NCBI GenBank assembly: GCA_041180805.1
Contig: JBEGQX010000153.1
Location: forward strand, 1-41,960
Direction: 5' to 3'
DNA length: 41,960 nt
Source: JBEGQX01 sp041180805
GTDB lineage: Bacteria > Planctomycetota > Planctomycetia > Gemmatales > Gemmataceae
This document shows, piece after piece, positions 25,112-34,389 of the stretch (its first letter is position 1; each line of letters opens with the position of its first letter). Both the position numbers and the translations under genes were made by a program. The notes under the pieces are model-generated. The model did not search any database, had not been told where the DNA came from, and saw only the letters and a list, made by a program, of their open reading frames with translations.

Positions 25112-26275
25112 TTATGCCTGCAGATTTTGAAGTATTTCCTTGCGCGATACCAATCTCTGGCCACGGCATTCATCAATGTGAAGCGCCTTGAGCAAGCGTC
25201 TTCGCAATGTGGTTACGACACGCTCGATAGCATTTTGCGATGTACTTTTCAAATGGATAATTCCGCCCGCCCGGCGGTCGTGACCACCCGCCCGGCCAAG
25301 TTTACCAACAACTTTCTTTAGCAATTCACCGGCCTTGGCCTTGTTACCAGATGCCCTGGCGGAAAGTATCAGCTTGTCTTCCACAACACCGGCACAAAGT
25401 GCCCAGTCAATTTCCTCGAATCGAATCAAAAAGTCGACCACTTCGGCGGCCAACTCCGGGTGGGGTAATTCAGGTACCCAGCTTACAATCAAACGATCAT
25501 AGATAAATGAACTTTGCAACGCATGCACCATTCCCTCGAAGTGGGATTGTGGCAAACGGGCATTGCGAATCTGAGAAAGCAGGTCCTTGTCCGCATGAGG
25601 AAATAGCCAAAGCACAGCTTCTTCATCCGCTGAACTGGCATGACGGGGATAGCCTGTAAGCTCGGTTTCCATTCCATACATCATTGCGGTTGCAATGCGC
25701 GGTGGAATTTCTATGTTCTGCTCTCGAAGGTATTCAACCACCAGGGTACATGTGGCACCCATGCTTTTGCGTACATCCACAAAGGGAATGCCACGGACTT
25801 TGCCGGGAGTATCATGATGATCAATAACCACAGCAAGTGGCAGGGTTTCCAGGGAATGCCTGCCGGTTTTTGGCTGGCTATCAACCATTACCGCCACATC
25901 ACCTTCTTCCCATATCACTTGTTCAATTGGAACAAGATCAATTTCCAGAAGGTTGACCATTGCCTGATTTTCAGCGCGGTTAATCAGCCCGTCCCGGGTA
26001 AGACGAACCTCCTTGCCCAGGACATTTTGAACCAGATACGCCAGGCCGAGCATACTGCCGAGACTATCAGGATCCGGGTGGATATGTGAAAGGAAGGTAA
26101 CCCGTTTTGCACTTTTCAAAGCGCCAAGAAAACGATCAGATCGTGAAACCGGCCCAGTTTTATAGTTGATACTGGACGCACGGGCTTTACGAGAGGTTGT
26201 TTTCTGCAAACCTTTGGCTTTCATGAATCTTGCCTTGGACCTGACATGACTTCCCTTCGCCAAATCCGTACTCAT
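25112..26275 (-). CDS. DHH/DHHA1 phosphoesterase (NrnA/oligoribonuclease-like)
   Basis: 387 aa. The ATG at 26275 overlaps the stop of the EVE gene (ATGA). A basic N-terminal extension of about 45 residues precedes the DHH domain. Motifs are 'FLSHIHPDPDSLGS' (usual DADxxGS, here DPDSLGS), 'VAVMVDSQP', the 'VIDHHDT' metal-site motif, and the DHHA1 'GGHDRRAGG' near 330-340. Family members degrade short oligoribonucleotides and dephosphorylate pAp, or act on cyclic dinucleotides. It ends 21 bases from the convergent nucleotide cyclase stop. A role in clearing small nucleotides is likely, the precise substrate is not. Confidence 0.9.
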   Translation of the reverse strand: MSTDLAKGSHVRSKARFMKAKGLQKTTSRKARASSINYKTGPVSRSDRFLGALKSAKRVTFLSHIHPDPDSLGSMLGLAYLVQNVLGKEVRLTRDGLINRAENQAMVNLLEIDLVPIEQVIWEEGDVAVMVDSQPKTGRHSLETLPLAVVIDHHDTPGKVRGIPFVDVRKSMGATCTLVVEYLREQNIEIPPRIATAMMYGMETELTGYPRHASSADEEAVLWLFPHADKDLLSQIRNARLPQSHFEGMVHALQSSFIYDRLIVSWVPELPHPELAAEVVDFLIRFEEIDWALCAGVVEDKLILSARASGNKAKAGELLKKVVGKLGRAGGHDRRAGGIIHLKSTSQNAIERVVTTLRRRLLKALHIDECRGQRLVSRKEILQNLQA

Positions 26276-26685
26276 ACAAGCTCTCTACCTAGCGCCTCGA
26301 TTCGATCCCACATTTGCTGTGAAACAGGCATTACCGAAAGCCGTGGAATTCGAATCAGTTCCCATCCGGCAAACACCTTGTCTTCCTTGATGGATTCCAA
26401 GGTAACCGGAACCTTATATCTTTTTACAGGTTTTACCTCGACCACAACCAATTTTGGGTCTTTTTCTTTCGGATCCTGCATAGGACCGGCAATCACTTTC
26501 ATTTCCCCAACGATGGCTTTTTCTTTGCCGGTGTGATAAAAAAGAGCCCTATCACCAACCTTAATGTTTCTTAAGTGCTTCAATGCCAATGGGTTAGAGA
26601 CACCATCCCATATGGTTTTTCCAGCTTCTTCTAATTGAGAATAGCTAAAGTCTTCTGGTTCTTGTTTGAAAAGCCATAAGGCCAT
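26272..26685 (-). CDS. EVE-domain (PUA-like) protein
   Basis: 137 aa from the ATG at 26685; a TTG at 26694 is in frame. The EVE signature is clear: 'WLFKQEPEDFSYSQLE' at the start, 'TIWDGVSNPLALKHLRNIKVGD' is the substrate-loop region, and 'ALFYHTGKEKAIVGEMKV' follows. EVE proteins bind modified bases in DNA or RNA. The domain forms almost the whole protein. It is translationally coupled to the DHH phosphoesterase, so the pair may act in nucleic-acid or nucleotide turnover. Confidence 0.92.
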   Translation of the reverse strand: MALWLFKQEPEDFSYSQLEEAGKTIWDGVSNPLALKHLRNIKVGDRALFYHTGKEKAIVGEMKVIAGPMQDPKEKDPKLVVVEVKPVKRYKVPVTLESIKEDKVFAGWELIRIPRLSVMPVSQQMWDRIEALGRELV

Positions 26686-26778
26686 AATCCACAATACCTT
26701 ATAGAATCTTTAAGCCTTGTATTTCATGATTTAATCCAAGACTTTAGGAATTCATGGTAACTGCATTTAATAGAGCTT

Positions 26779-29103
26779 TCAAGGGACTGATGGCTCTTTA
26801 CCCTGGATGATGGCATCCATCTGGCTGCGTTGCCGGTCTGTTAGGTGCCTTGAGGAACTTTGGAATATCTTGTCTAATCGGAGCGCTTCCCAAGCCTGTT
26901 CCGCGGATTTGATCTGGCATTTTTCCCTGGCACCCTTCATGGAATCCGCTTTGTTTGCCTGCCATAAAGCCATGGCCAAGGTGGCCTTGTGCCGAGCCTC
27001 GTGGGGATCTCGAATCACAGCCTGTTCCATGGAGAAAGCAGCATCCATCCATTGAGCGAAAGCCTCGGTTTTGTTTCGCTGTGCGAACAATCCGCGAATC
27101 TGGGCTCTGGCAAGCAAAGGCTCAGGGGATTCCCGATCCATTTTTGCCGCATTGTTCAGAGAAGCCAGGCAAGCGTTCCCAAATTGCATTGCCATTGGTT
27201 CTCCCTTAAGGCTTGCTTCGAGAAACGCCACCGAGTACCAATTTGCCAATTGCAATTGCCAACGTGGATTATTGGGTTCCAAAGTAGCGGCTTGTTGCAA
27301 TGGTTCAAGAACTCCTTTTTGCACTCTTTCAAGCTTGCCTGGCATACCTCTTCCAGATGGTATTGCAAGAAGGTTGCTTCCATTGCGAACTGCCATTTGG
27401 GAATAGGAATAAGCGCTGGAAAGCGGAACAAATACTCCAACAAGAAAATAAAGTGCTATCCCTGCCAAAGGTGGAAAAACCACAAAAGCTGGCAATCGAA
27501 TTCCCCTGTTAGAGGTAATGCACAACCCCAGGGAAGCCACAAGCATGGTAATGATGGATGCAAAAACAAGACTTCCAGAAACCATAAGGTTTAAAAGCAT
27601 CGCGGTGATACCTGCTAGCAGCATGACTTTTCGCTGGCTATCTGTCGCCTTAAGATTCTCAAGAAAGCCCATTGCAAAAAACCAAGCTGCAGTACGAATT
27701 AACGCACCAATACTTTCTGAAACCAAATCTTCTCCGGGCCGATGTTCCACACGCAGCACAAAGCTCAAAAGCAGGCCAAACATCCCGCCGAGATAAATCA
27801 CCCAACCCGGCGTGGGAATCAGGTTTGTGGTATCAAACTCCTCTGGCTTTTGAACAAGTTCCTTAAAAAAGCACCAACCAATCCCACTTGTAATTAGTAA
27901 CACCATTACCAAAGCCCCTGCGCCAGCGGAGGACCAAGCTTCCAAAAACAAATTGTGGGGGTCTTTAATTTTCTCCTCAGCAGAAGGAAGCATGAACCTT
28001 GGGTAATAATTTCCGAAATTTCCAGGACCTACTCCAAACCATGGGTAACTTCGCCCCATGGAGATGGTTGCTTTCCAGTACTCTAGCCTGGCACTGAAAC
28101 CACCCGAAGATTCCTTTTTTAGCAATCCTTTACTGGATACCAGCCATGCCCCAAAGCAAACCATTAAAAATGCACCCGCGATAAACAACAAAACCAGCAC
28201 TCGTCGTCCGGTAAACTTCCTCCAACACCAGTGTAAAAACAAAATCGCAAGAACCAAACCTGTGGCCAAAAAGGCCCCACGGCTAAAATTCATCCACAGT
28301 GCTGTCAGAAATCCAAAACCAATAAGCGAAACACCGGCAATAACCACTTTTCGGGATGGATTCCTTGCAGCAATCCAACCACCACCCAGGGCACCTGGTA
28401 TGAGCAGACAAAGAAAACTGGCTAAAGTGTTTGGATGGGAAAAAGTACTGTAAATATGGGTTTGCATCAACCGTTGGCGGAGCTGTTCCATAAACGGCCC
28501 TTCCGCCTCTATGGTTCCACCACTTTGAGAAATGAAGTCCCGCTTCAATTGCTCAAGATTTTCCCCATACTTTTGCCGAAGGTAAGGCATTTCCCACGAA
28601 TACTGATAAATTCCATATGCCACCACAGCAAACCCCGTTGCCAAAAGCACGGTGTAAATGGCCTGCCTGTCAGACTCGTCACTGGCAGCCCAGCGTATGG
28701 AAATAAAGCAGGCAAAAAAGGATAGTACTTCCCAGGAAATCAATCGGGCTGTGTATAAACCAGGTGCTACCAGTTCACTTGATAGGAAGTAACATCCAGC
28801 CAACCCGAGTAACCCCAAATCAAAGAATCCCAAAGGCAGGGGTGCACGCTTTCTGCTGATCGCCCAAATCGACCAAGCTGCGGCAAGCAAAAACCAACAA
28901 AGCGTAAGGGTTGTACCGCTGGGGTCTGTCATGGAACTGCCAAAACCGGGATCTTCCCCGGGAACCAAAGGCCTGGCCACTAATGCCGCCATCGTTGCAA
29001 TCAGAAGTATGGATTTTCCAGGATCCGCCTTGGAAACTTCAGCAACCATTTTTGCCCTGGTATTACCAGGCTCAGGTGTTTTTTTTCTCTTTTCCCTGGC
29101 CAT
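26779..29103 (-). CDS. O-antigen ligase/polymerase family membrane protein with TPR tail
   Basis: 774 aa. About twelve hydrophobic spans run from residue 30 to about 565. The Wzy_C/WaaL region is marked by 'SRGAFLATG' (about 274-282), 'SARLEYWKA' (about 337-345), 'WFGVGPGNFG' (about 355-364) and 'DPHNLFLEAW' (about 381-390), with the periplasmic loop Arg and His typical of the family. The C-terminal 200 residues are soluble and TPR-like ('QQAATLEPNNPRWQLQLANW'). Such proteins join or polymerise undecaprenyl-linked sugars at the periplasmic face. The WecA-like gene four bases upstream would supply the lipid-linked primer. Whether it is a ligase or a polymerase cannot be said from sequence. Confidence 0.9.
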   Translation of the reverse strand: MAREKRKKTPEPGNTRAKMVAEVSKADPGKSILLIATMAALVARPLVPGEDPGFGSSMTDPSGTTLTLCWFLLAAAWSIWAISRKRAPLPLGFFDLGLLGLAGCYFLSSELVAPGLYTARLISWEVLSFFACFISIRWAASDESDRQAIYTVLLATGFAVVAYGIYQYSWEMPYLRQKYGENLEQLKRDFISQSGGTIEAEGPFMEQLRQRLMQTHIYSTFSHPNTLASFLCLLIPGALGGGWIAARNPSRKVVIAGVSLIGFGFLTALWMNFSRGAFLATGLVLAILFLHWCWRKFTGRRVLVLLFIAGAFLMVCFGAWLVSSKGLLKKESSGGFSARLEYWKATISMGRSYPWFGVGPGNFGNYYPRFMLPSAEEKIKDPHNLFLEAWSSAGAGALVMVLLITSGIGWCFFKELVQKPEEFDTTNLIPTPGWVIYLGGMFGLLLSFVLRVEHRPGEDLVSESIGALIRTAAWFFAMGFLENLKATDSQRKVMLLAGITAMLLNLMVSGSLVFASIITMLVASLGLCITSNRGIRLPAFVVFPPLAGIALYFLVGVFVPLSSAYSYSQMAVRNGSNLLAIPSGRGMPGKLERVQKGVLEPLQQAATLEPNNPRWQLQLANWYSVAFLEASLKGEPMAMQFGNACLASLNNAAKMDRESPEPLLARAQIRGLFAQRNKTEAFAQWMDAAFSMEQAVIRDPHEARHKATLAMALWQANKADSMKGAREKCQIKSAEQAWEALRLDKIFQSSSRHLTDRQRSQMDAIIQGKEPSVP

Positions 29104-29107
29104 ACAT

Positions 29108-30151
29108 TTAGCCTCTCGCCCTTATGGAACCCGACTTGGTAAACGCCCTGAAATCCAGCCAACACAAGCAGGCACAGGATACGATCATCCACCCGAAAAT
29201 TATCCAGGCAATAACAATCCGGTTACAGACAATCAAAACCACCCCGGACATTACTCCCGATAGATGGATGAGTAGAATCGTTAAAACAGCCTTTCTTGAA
29301 CTGGAACCCGCTTGAACCATTCGATGGGAAAGGTGTTGTTTATCCGCATGGAACGGGCTTTTGCCCTGAATCAACCGAATGGCAACCACAGTGATCAAAT
29401 CATAAATGGGGATCAAAAAAATTCCAGAAATGCCCATGATTGTAACAGGTTCGGCCAAGATCTCGTTTTTCAGCAAGGCCAGAGTCATGGTTGCGATGAG
29501 AAATCCCAGCGGGATACTCCCAGCATCCCCAAGGAAAATTTTAGCAACCGGCCTGTTCCACCACAGAAACCCTGACAAGGCCCCCAAGGCAAGCAGGTTC
29601 AGGGTCGCAGCGGAAGCATGACCATATTGAAACTGCAAAAACAGAACCGCCAGCAGGGAGAGAAGTGAAACGCCTCCGCATTGCCAATCCATGTTATCGA
29701 TCATGTTGAAAGCGTTGGTCATGGCAACAAGAAAAATCAAAGCGGTAACACCGACAAGCATGTCATTAAAAAACCCCAGCCCCCATACCGCCAATGCCCC
29801 AGCGAGAAAATGAACCAGCAATCTGGGCTGCCACGGCATGCCAATTCGATCATCCAACACACCGACTAGAATCAACAAAATAAGGCCGGTATAAACCCAT
29901 CCGGGTATATCACCATCCAACCACCAGGACGAACCAGCCACCCAGGAAAAACCTGCTACCAAAATCATGCTGAACCATATACAAAGGCCACCCATGCGGG
30001 GAATGGAAACAGCATGAACCTTTCTTTCCGAAGGGGCATCCATCAACCCAAGCTTTGGAGCCAGCCAAATCGCAATCCAATTCAGGACAACGGAAACACC
30101 CAGTGCAATCAATCCCATGCACATGATGGCATTAATCGCTTCAGGATTCAT
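29108..30151 (-). CDS. WecA/MraY-type undecaprenyl-phosphate sugar-1-phosphate transferase
   Basis: 347 aa with about ten hydrophobic spans. Family motifs are in order: 'SERKVHAVSIPRMGG' (about 41-55), 'GVLDDRIG' with the Asp pair at 100-101, 'TNAFNMIDNMD' (about 145-155), 'KIFLGDAGSIPLGF' (about 204-217), and a C-terminal 'DKQHLSHRM'. The enzyme transfers a sugar-1-phosphate, most often GlcNAc-1-P, from UDP-sugar to undecaprenyl phosphate at the cytoplasmic face and starts O-antigen or other glycan assembly. The HxxxH-like C-terminal motif places it with WecA/TagO rather than MraY proper. It overlaps DUF4416 by eleven bases and precedes the O-antigen ligase gene. Confidence 0.92.
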   Translation of the reverse strand: MNPEAINAIMCMGLIALGVSVVLNWIAIWLAPKLGLMDAPSERKVHAVSIPRMGGLCIWFSMILVAGFSWVAGSSWWLDGDIPGWVYTGLILLILVGVLDDRIGMPWQPRLLVHFLAGALAVWGLGFFNDMLVGVTALIFLVAMTNAFNMIDNMDWQCGGVSLLSLLAVLFLQFQYGHASAATLNLLALGALSGFLWWNRPVAKIFLGDAGSIPLGFLIATMTLALLKNEILAEPVTIMGISGIFLIPIYDLITVVAIRLIQGKSPFHADKQHLSHRMVQAGSSSRKAVLTILLIHLSGVMSGVVLIVCNRIVIAWIIFGWMIVSCACLCWLDFRAFTKSGSIRARG

Positions 30152-30701
30152 TTTGGCTTCCTTGCCAGGCTTTCAACTTGATTCGATAAAGATCGCGAGC
30201 ATGCTTTAGGAATTCCCTCACATGATCGGTACGATAGTCGGCGTAGGTCCAAGGCCATATGACAAATTCAGTACCTTGATAATGAAGCGTGACCTCCGCA
30301 AAGATTCCATCGCGCAAATAAATGCGATGCGCCTGATCCTTGGTGGTGGCCAGCATGAACTTTCCCAAGTTTAATAGACCAGGATCCAAATTCACCGGGC
30401 GTTCCTGGGATGACAGGTTTGCGGAAAGTGCTTCCTGTTCTATCTGGTTGGTTAGCAGCTTAATGTCTGCAAGTTTTGCTGGATCCACCAAATCCTGAAA
30501 AACCACCAGTCTCTTTAGAAGATTCTCGCCCATCTCCTTGTTGTAATAAGAGGTCTGATTAAATTCGAAGGGTTTGGACTCCAACTCAACCGGTCCTAAA
30601 AAACGTTCCATCCTCTCTCTGGTCCAATTTAACAGGGATTCTTCCTGACTGAATTGAGCGCACACCAAAAGACAGGGTACTGTTTGTTTTACCATCGCCA
30701 T
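30141..30701 (-). CDS. DUF4416 family protein
   Basis: 186 aa. The start 'VKQTVPCLLVCAQFSQEES', the middle 'FEFNQTSYYNKEMG', the 'NLDPGLLNLGKFMLATTKD' motif and the end 'FVIWPWTYADYRT' match the conserved uncharacterised family DUF4416 as I know it. No membrane span or signal is present. The ATG at 30701 has AAAGG upstream; a second ATG at 30695 is possible. It lies in an envelope gene run between acpS and the WecA-like gene; its function is not known. Confidence 0.85.
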   Translation of the reverse strand: MAMVKQTVPCLLVCAQFSQEESLLNWTRERMERFLGPVELESKPFEFNQTSYYNKEMGENLLKRLVVFQDLVDPAKLADIKLLTNQIEQEALSANLSSQERPVNLDPGLLNLGKFMLATTKDQAHRIYLRDGIFAEVTLHYQGTEFVIWPWTYADYRTDHVREFLKHARDLYRIKLKAWQGSQNES

Positions 30702-30725
30702 CGAATCAAACCTTTAATTGGAACT

Positions 30726-31115
30726 TTAGACCTGTTTGCCCACAACTGCGATCACGGTGGCGGAGGCATGGGTTCTGCAATGCGCCATGGTAACTAGAAA
30801 AGATCCCACACCGATTTTTTTGGCAAGTGATTTTGCACCCCCATGAAGTTTTATGACTGGCCGGGGATCATGGTCGATAACAACCTCTATCATGGAACGG
30901 GGAATATCCTGGCCAACATATCCCAGGCTTTTCAGCACAGCCTCTTTGACCGCCCAGATGGCGGAAAAATACTCCAAGGCTCGGGTCCTTCGCTGGCAGA
31001 ACATGGTTTCCTGCTCATTGTAAACCCGGGCTAGGAACAATTCGCCATGATCCTTGATCATCCTGCCGATTCGGGCACACTCCACCATTTCGCTTCCCAA
31101 GCCTGATATTTCCAT
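30726..31115 (-). CDS. acpS: Holo-[acyl-carrier-protein] synthase
   Basis: 129 aa from the ATG at 31115, which has GGGA upstream and gives the usual AcpS length; an ATG at 31127 is also in frame but lacks a ribosome site. The enzyme moves 4'-phosphopantetheine from CoA to the Ser of acyl carrier protein. Motifs are 'GLGSEMVECARI' near the start and 'FSAIWAVKEAVLKSLG' with the KEA core; the C-terminal 'MAHCRTHASATVIAVV' is the usual SHd...A region with an altered first residue. The canonical Mg2+ ligand Asp in 'GxDIVE' is Glu here. It heads the minus-strand envelope run and is divergent from the helicase. Confidence 0.88.
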   Translation of the reverse strand: MEISGLGSEMVECARIGRMIKDHGELFLARVYNEQETMFCQRRTRALEYFSAIWAVKEAVLKSLGYVGQDIPRSMIEVVIDHDPRPVIKLHGGAKSLAKKIGVGSFLVTMAHCRTHASATVIAVVGKQV

Positions 31116-31176
31116 GCTTTTTCCCATTTTGAAGCATTAAGGACTGATCCATGGTAGCAAATCCCGAGATTCAGCG

Positions 31177-31182
31177 TACAAT
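31177..31182 (+). promoter_or_regulatory. Candidate -10 box of the helicase gene
   Basis: TACAAT, within CGTACAAT, ends 30 bases before the helicase ATG. The same CGTACAAT recurs at 33495-33502 before kdsA. No good -35 was seen for either. Confidence 0.35.
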
Positions 31183-31212
31183 CGAAATCGTAGGAACCAA
31201 GGAAGGAAAAGC

Positions 31213-33438
31213 ATGTATACGGAATCCCAGGATTTGCTCGCAGGCCTGAACGAGTCCCAAAAAATCGCTGTGATGCACGGCGAAGGTCCACTTTTAATTC
31301 TGGCTGCTGCTGGAAGCGGCAAAACTCGGGTCATCACCAGGCGCATTGCCTACCTGATGAGCCGGGGAGTCCGCTCTGGAAGTATTCTGGCGATTACATT
31401 CACCAACAAGGCAGCCCTTGAAATGCGAAAGCGCTTGGATGCGCTGGTGCCTTCACACAGGGTTCATGTCAGCACATTTCACAGTTTTGGCGTTCGTATG
31501 CTTCGCCAGTACTTTGATCGACTTGGGATTCAAAGAGATTTCAGCATTTACGACCAGACTGACAGGGCAAAGCTTACCAAGATAGCCATGGAAGATGCCG
31601 GAATAAGCCCGGAGCGATTTACCCCGGATAGTGTTTCCGCCGCCATCAGCAAAGCAAAGAATCAGCTTCTTAGTCCCGAGAAATACGCCCAGAAAGCGCA
31701 TGACTTTTTCTCGCAAGCTGTGTCCAATGTTTACCCTGCCTACGAAAAGCGGTTGAGAGATGCCAACGCCGTTGATTTTGACGACCTGCTTTACTGGCCG
31801 GCTCTGGCCATGAAAAATAATTCCGAACTTCGGGCGGAACTGGATGAACGATACAAGTATGTCATGATTGATGAATATCAGGATACCAACCAGGCGCAGT
31901 ATTCGATCGCCTGTTCGCTATCCAGGGATTACCCAAACCTTTGCGTGGTGGGTGACCCGGATCAATCCATTTACAAGTTTCGTGGATCCGACATCCGCAA
32001 TATTCTGGATTTTGAGCGAGATTTCCCCAACGCGACCGTTCTTACCCTGGGTGAAAACTATCGTAGTTCAAGGCCTATTTTGAATGCGGCGGATCACCTG
32101 ATCAAGAATAACACGCAACGCAAACCGAAACCCCTGGTCGCGGTACGGGAGGGAGGCGCCCCGGTGACTGTTGTCACTTTTGAAAATGGCGCAGAGGAAG
32201 CGGATGGCATCGCCCGAGTGATCCAAAAGGAGGTTCAGTCGGGCAAAAGAACCTTTAGGGACTTTGCTGTATTTGTGCGCATGAACGCCCTTACACGGGG
32301 CTTGGAAAACGCTTTTTCACGTCATCGTGTTCCCTACCAGATTGTGAAGGGCCTCGCCTTCTTTGACCGCAAGGAAATCCGTGATGTGCTTTCCTATCTT
32401 CGTCTTTTGGTGAATCCGCAGGACAATATTTCCTTTCTGCGGGCAGTAAACGAACCAGCCCGGGGAATTGGCAAGGTCTCGCTGGATCATCTGGCTTCTT
32501 ACGCCGAACCCCGGGAGATGAGTCTTTTGGCTGCTGCCAGCGAAATAGGCCGAATTCCCGCCATCAAGGGAAAGGCCGCTGCCGGGCTGCGCGATTTCTC
32601 CCTGTTAATTCGCGAGCTGGGGGACCTTTTGGAAAATCCACCCCATGAGGTGATCAGCAAAACCTTGGACGCTTCGGGCTACCGTGAAATGCTTCGAACC
32701 AGTAACGACCCCGATGACCAGGAAAGGCTTGCGAATATCGAGGAAATGATATCCGCTGCCCGCCAGTTCAAGGTGGAAGATCGCGAGCCAACACTCGCGG
32801 ATTTCTTGGAAAACATCGCCCTGGCAAGCGACACGGATGCCCATGATGCGGACAAGGATTCTGTTTCAGTCATGACATTCCACGCGGCAAAGGGCCTTGA
32901 ATTTCCCGTTGTCTTCATGATGGCCATGGAACAGGGAATTCTGCCACATGACAGGTCGCTGGAAAACAATGAGGAATTACAAGAGGAAAGGCGGCTTGCC
33001 TTTGTGGGGATCACCCGCGCCATGAGCGAACTTTACCTTACCAATGCGCGCATGAGAGATTTTCGCGGTGCCGCGCTATTCACAACGCCAAGCATGTTCA
33101 TTGGAGAATTGCCCGAATCCGAAATTCGGCAAATCGAGGAGGGACACAGAAGCGCCCTGGCGGCCATGCTGGGAGGTCCGCCCCAATCCAGTTCCATGGC
33201 GCGAGGTTGGATTCCTGAACGCAAGGCGCCCCCTCCTGTTTCCCCCTCTGCTCCCCGCACGGGCGAACTTTGTGAGGGCATGATTGTAAAGCACCCCACT
33301 TACGGACAGGGACGGATCGTGGAACTAAGTGGAAACGGGGCTCTAAGGCGGGTTCGCATTCGTTTCCTGACAGCGGGAGAAAGGGCCTTTATCGCGGACA
33401 AGGTGCAATTGGAAATTGTCAGCGATGGCTCTTCATGA
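31213..33438 (+). CDS. pcrA: UvrD/PcrA-family superfamily 1 DNA helicase
   Basis: 741 aa, a normal length. SF1A motifs are in order: Q-motif 'LNESQKIAVMHGEGPLLI', Walker A 'AAAGSGKT' (31-38), 'ITFTNKAALEMRKR', Walker B 'MIDEYQDTNQAQY' (about 218-230), 'VVGDPDQSIYKFRGSD', 'LGENYRSS', 'VMTFHAAKGLEFPVVF' and 'ERRLAFVGITRA'. The C-terminal end 'HPTYGQGRIVELSGNG' is the Tudor-like RNA-polymerase-binding domain of PcrA/UvrD. It unwinds DNA 3'-5' in repair and clears recombination or transcription intermediates. The ribosome site AAGGAAGGA precedes the ATG. Confidence 0.95.
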   Translation: MYTESQDLLAGLNESQKIAVMHGEGPLLILAAAGSGKTRVITRRIAYLMSRGVRSGSILAITFTNKAALEMRKRLDALVPSHRVHVSTFHSFGVRMLRQYFDRLGIQRDFSIYDQTDRAKLTKIAMEDAGISPERFTPDSVSAAISKAKNQLLSPEKYAQKAHDFFSQAVSNVYPAYEKRLRDANAVDFDDLLYWPALAMKNNSELRAELDERYKYVMIDEYQDTNQAQYSIACSLSRDYPNLCVVGDPDQSIYKFRGSDIRNILDFERDFPNATVLTLGENYRSSRPILNAADHLIKNNTQRKPKPLVAVREGGAPVTVVTFENGAEEADGIARVIQKEVQSGKRTFRDFAVFVRMNALTRGLENAFSRHRVPYQIVKGLAFFDRKEIRDVLSYLRLLVNPQDNISFLRAVNEPARGIGKVSLDHLASYAEPREMSLLAAASEIGRIPAIKGKAAAGLRDFSLLIRELGDLLENPPHEVISKTLDASGYREMLRTSNDPDDQERLANIEEMISAARQFKVEDREPTLADFLENIALASDTDAHDADKDSVSVMTFHAAKGLEFPVVFMMAMEQGILPHDRSLENNEELQEERRLAFVGITRAMSELYLTNARMRDFRGAALFTTPSMFIGELPESEIRQIEEGHRSALAAMLGGPPQSSSMARGWIPERKAPPPVSPSAPRTGELCEGMIVKHPTYGQGRIVELSGNGALRRVRIRFLTAGERAFIADKVQLEIVSDGSS

Positions 33439-33494
33439 TTTCTTCGCCAGGCAAACCGTTTTCATCTATTTTCTAGAAGCGCCGAATTGAGCAT

Positions 33495-33502
33495 CGTACA
33501 AT
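33495..33502 (+). promoter_or_regulatory. Candidate -10 box of kdsA
   Basis: CGTACAAT lies 38 bases before the kdsA ATG and is identical to the box before the helicase. The -35 position lacks a match to TTGACA. Confidence 0.3.
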
Positions 33503-33539
33503 AATCAAATCAAGTCTGCTCGCGAATCATGGAGGACGC

Positions 33540-34367
33540 ATGGGCTCTAAAGTTGTTGAAGTCGCACAGTGGAAGATCGGACCGGGAAACCCACTTCTGT
33601 GGATTCTAGGCCCCTGCGTGATTGAATCGCGGGATTTGGTGCTTTCTGTCGCGGACCATCTGGCCTCGATGGCTTCGCGCATGAAAATCCAGGTTGTTTT
33701 CAAATCTTCTTTCGACAAAGCAAACCGTAGTTCGGGAAAAACCTTCCGAGGCCCGGGTATTCAGGAAGGCATGCGTATTCTGGAAGAAGTTCGACAAAAG
33801 ACAGGTCTTCCGGTACTGACCGATATTCATGAAACCGCACAGGCTCAACCAGCCGCGGAAGTTTGCGAGGTGTTACAAATACCCGCGTTTCTCGCCAGAC
33901 AGACTGACCTTCTCTTTGCCGCCGGGAAAACAGGCAGGGTTATCAATGTGAAAAAAGGCCAGTTTATGGCCCCATGGGACATGAAGAATGTGGTGTCCAA
34001 ACTGGCCGAGGTGGACAACCATCGAGTGATTCTAACCGAGAGGGGTTCCACCTTTGGTTATGGGAACCTGGTTACAGACATGCGTTCGATCCCCCTTATG
34101 CAAGACTTGGGAGCGCCGGTGGTGTTCGATGCAACCCATGCTGTACAGATGCCGGGAGCAGGCGGTGACCGAAGCTCTGGTGACAGGCGCATGGTGCCTT
34201 ACCTTGCCAAAGCGGCGGTTGCCGCAGGCTGCGATGGCTTGTTCCTGGAAACTCATCCCGATCCGGAAAATGCCCTCAGCGATGGTCCCAACATGATCGC
34301 ACTTTCCAATCTTTCCAAATTGATTGAAACCTGCATGCGAATCAGGCAGGCAATTGATCTACCTTAA
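33540..34367 (+). CDS. kdsA: 3-deoxy-8-phosphooctulonate synthase
   Basis: 275 aa, the usual length, with GGAGG before the ATG. It condenses phosphoenolpyruvate with arabinose-5-phosphate to give KDO-8-phosphate for lipid A-core. Motifs are 'WILGPCVIESRD' (about 21-32), 'FKSSFDKANRSSGKTF', 'TDIHE', and the substrate loop 'TERGSTFGYGNLVTDMRSIP', then 'FDATHAVQMPG' and 'FLETHPDPENALSDGPNM'. Cys26 in 'GPCVIES' is the metal-ligand position of the metal-dependent KDO8P synthases; the metal-free enzyme of E. coli has Asn there. It implies LPS with KDO. Confidence 0.95.
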   Translation: MGSKVVEVAQWKIGPGNPLLWILGPCVIESRDLVLSVADHLASMASRMKIQVVFKSSFDKANRSSGKTFRGPGIQEGMRILEEVRQKTGLPVLTDIHETAQAQPAAEVCEVLQIPAFLARQTDLLFAAGKTGRVINVKKGQFMAPWDMKNVVSKLAEVDNHRVILTERGSTFGYGNLVTDMRSIPLMQDLGAPVVFDATHAVQMPGAGGDRSSGDRRMVPYLAKAAVAAGCDGLFLETHPDPENALSDGPNMIALSNLSKLIETCMRIRQAIDLP

Positions 34368-34389
34368 AATCCATCACGGAAAACAAAAT

